A stretch of 52,819 nucleotides of DNA from Defluviitaleaceae bacterium (GTDB lineage Bacteria > Bacillota > Clostridia > Lachnospirales > WRAX01): positions 1 through 52,819 of the forward strand of contig WRAX01000018.1 in the NCBI GenBank assembly GCA_009779935.1, given 5' to 3'. The translations under genes and the position numbers were made by a program. Each line of letters begins with the position of its first letter. The first letter of the stretch is position 1. Shown here one piece after another: positions 52,623 through 52,819 of the stretch. The notes under the pieces were generated by a model. It did no database searches and was not told the origin of the DNA. It saw only the letters and a list, made by a program, of their open reading frames with translations.

Positions 52623-52709
52623 GGTAATGTAATATATTGATAAATAAGTAAAATAATGGAAAATAAGAGTAATAAGGCTTGATGCAAATGGCTTTCATAC
52701 CCAAACAAC

Positions 52710-52738
52710 TTGCAAAAAGTATCAATCCATGCTATAAT
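52710..52738 (+). promoter_or_regulatory. Promoter before the transposase gene
   Basis: TTGCAA at 52710, 17-bp spacer, TATAAT at 52733. Confidence 0.6.
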
Positions 52739-52744
52739 TAACAT

Positions 52745-52819
52745 ATGGCATATGACAAAAAATTCAAATTAAGAGCAATCAAATATCACGAAGAAGGAAA
52801 TACCACAAGACAGACTGCA
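52745..52819 (+). mobile_element. IS630-type transposase, N-terminal part (partial)
   Basis: Starts MAYDKKFKLRAIKYHEEGNT, typical of the IS630-type N-terminal helix-turn-helix, and is cut by the right edge. The IS end was not located. Confidence 0.6.

Overview
The window looks like chromosome from a spore-forming member of the Bacillota, class Clostridia. Sporulation and germination markers are present (a BofA-type protein beside a YaaL-type protein, and a GerMN-like lipoprotein). The housekeeping order is Clostridia-like: tmk, yaaQ, yaaR, holB, ricT, trmN6, rsmI; a long single-chain PurL; DUF512, der, plsY. Promoters are consensus sigma-A type with 17-bp spacers, and Shine-Dalgarno sites are strong. 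Three parS-like sites within 10 kb (6483, 11276, 16047), together with the tmk-to-rsmI and rsmA genes, place the left part near the replication origin.

Layout. (1) 1-2.9 kb: the end of fdhD, a lipoprotein with two molybdopterin-oxidoreductase-like modules, a DUF6273 protein followed by a long hairpin and a 36-codon ORF, and a gene-poor stretch with a probable broken gene. (2) 2.9-11.5 kb: a divergent membrane protein, then the thymidylate kinase / c-di-AMP receptor / DNA polymerase delta-prime / RicT / TrmN6 / RsmI operon. A secreted alpha/beta hydrolase is inserted in it, and a frame-disrupted small ORF lies after tmk. (3) 11.5-24.5 kb: purL, dapB, a lipoprotein, rsmA, rsgA, a large secreted tandem-repeat protein, DUF503 and maf. 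Two divergent promoter regions lie here, one with a mirrored operator-like repeat. (4) 24.5-33 kb: hydrolase, hemW, Uma2-type protein and lepA on the minus strand, then a solitary KAP NTPase, a MATE exporter and a GGDEF protein. (5) 33.7-44.4 kb, all minus: pgeF, DUF512, an accessory island (four GNAT acetyltransferases, one with an early stop codon, an M1-like peptidase and a zinc-ribbon protein), then der, plsY, yaaL, bofA and a rhomboid protease.

(6) 44.4-52.8 kb: an AT-richer accessory region. It holds hypothetical proteins, a phosphotransferase, a HEPN-like protein, a YgiT zinc-finger antitoxin with a frameshifted DUF4258 toxin, then a mobilisation/replication module: MobC-like protein without a relaxase, an inverted-repeat-rich oriT candidate, iteron-like repeats, a RepA-like ATPase, a candidate antisense RNA with its own promoter and terminator, two divergent XRE regulators with an operator-like repeat, and the start of an IS630-type transposase. 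This looks like a partly decayed integrative mobilisable element or integrated plasmid.

No rRNA, tRNA or CRISPR array was seen. All family names come from reading the translations; no database search was run.
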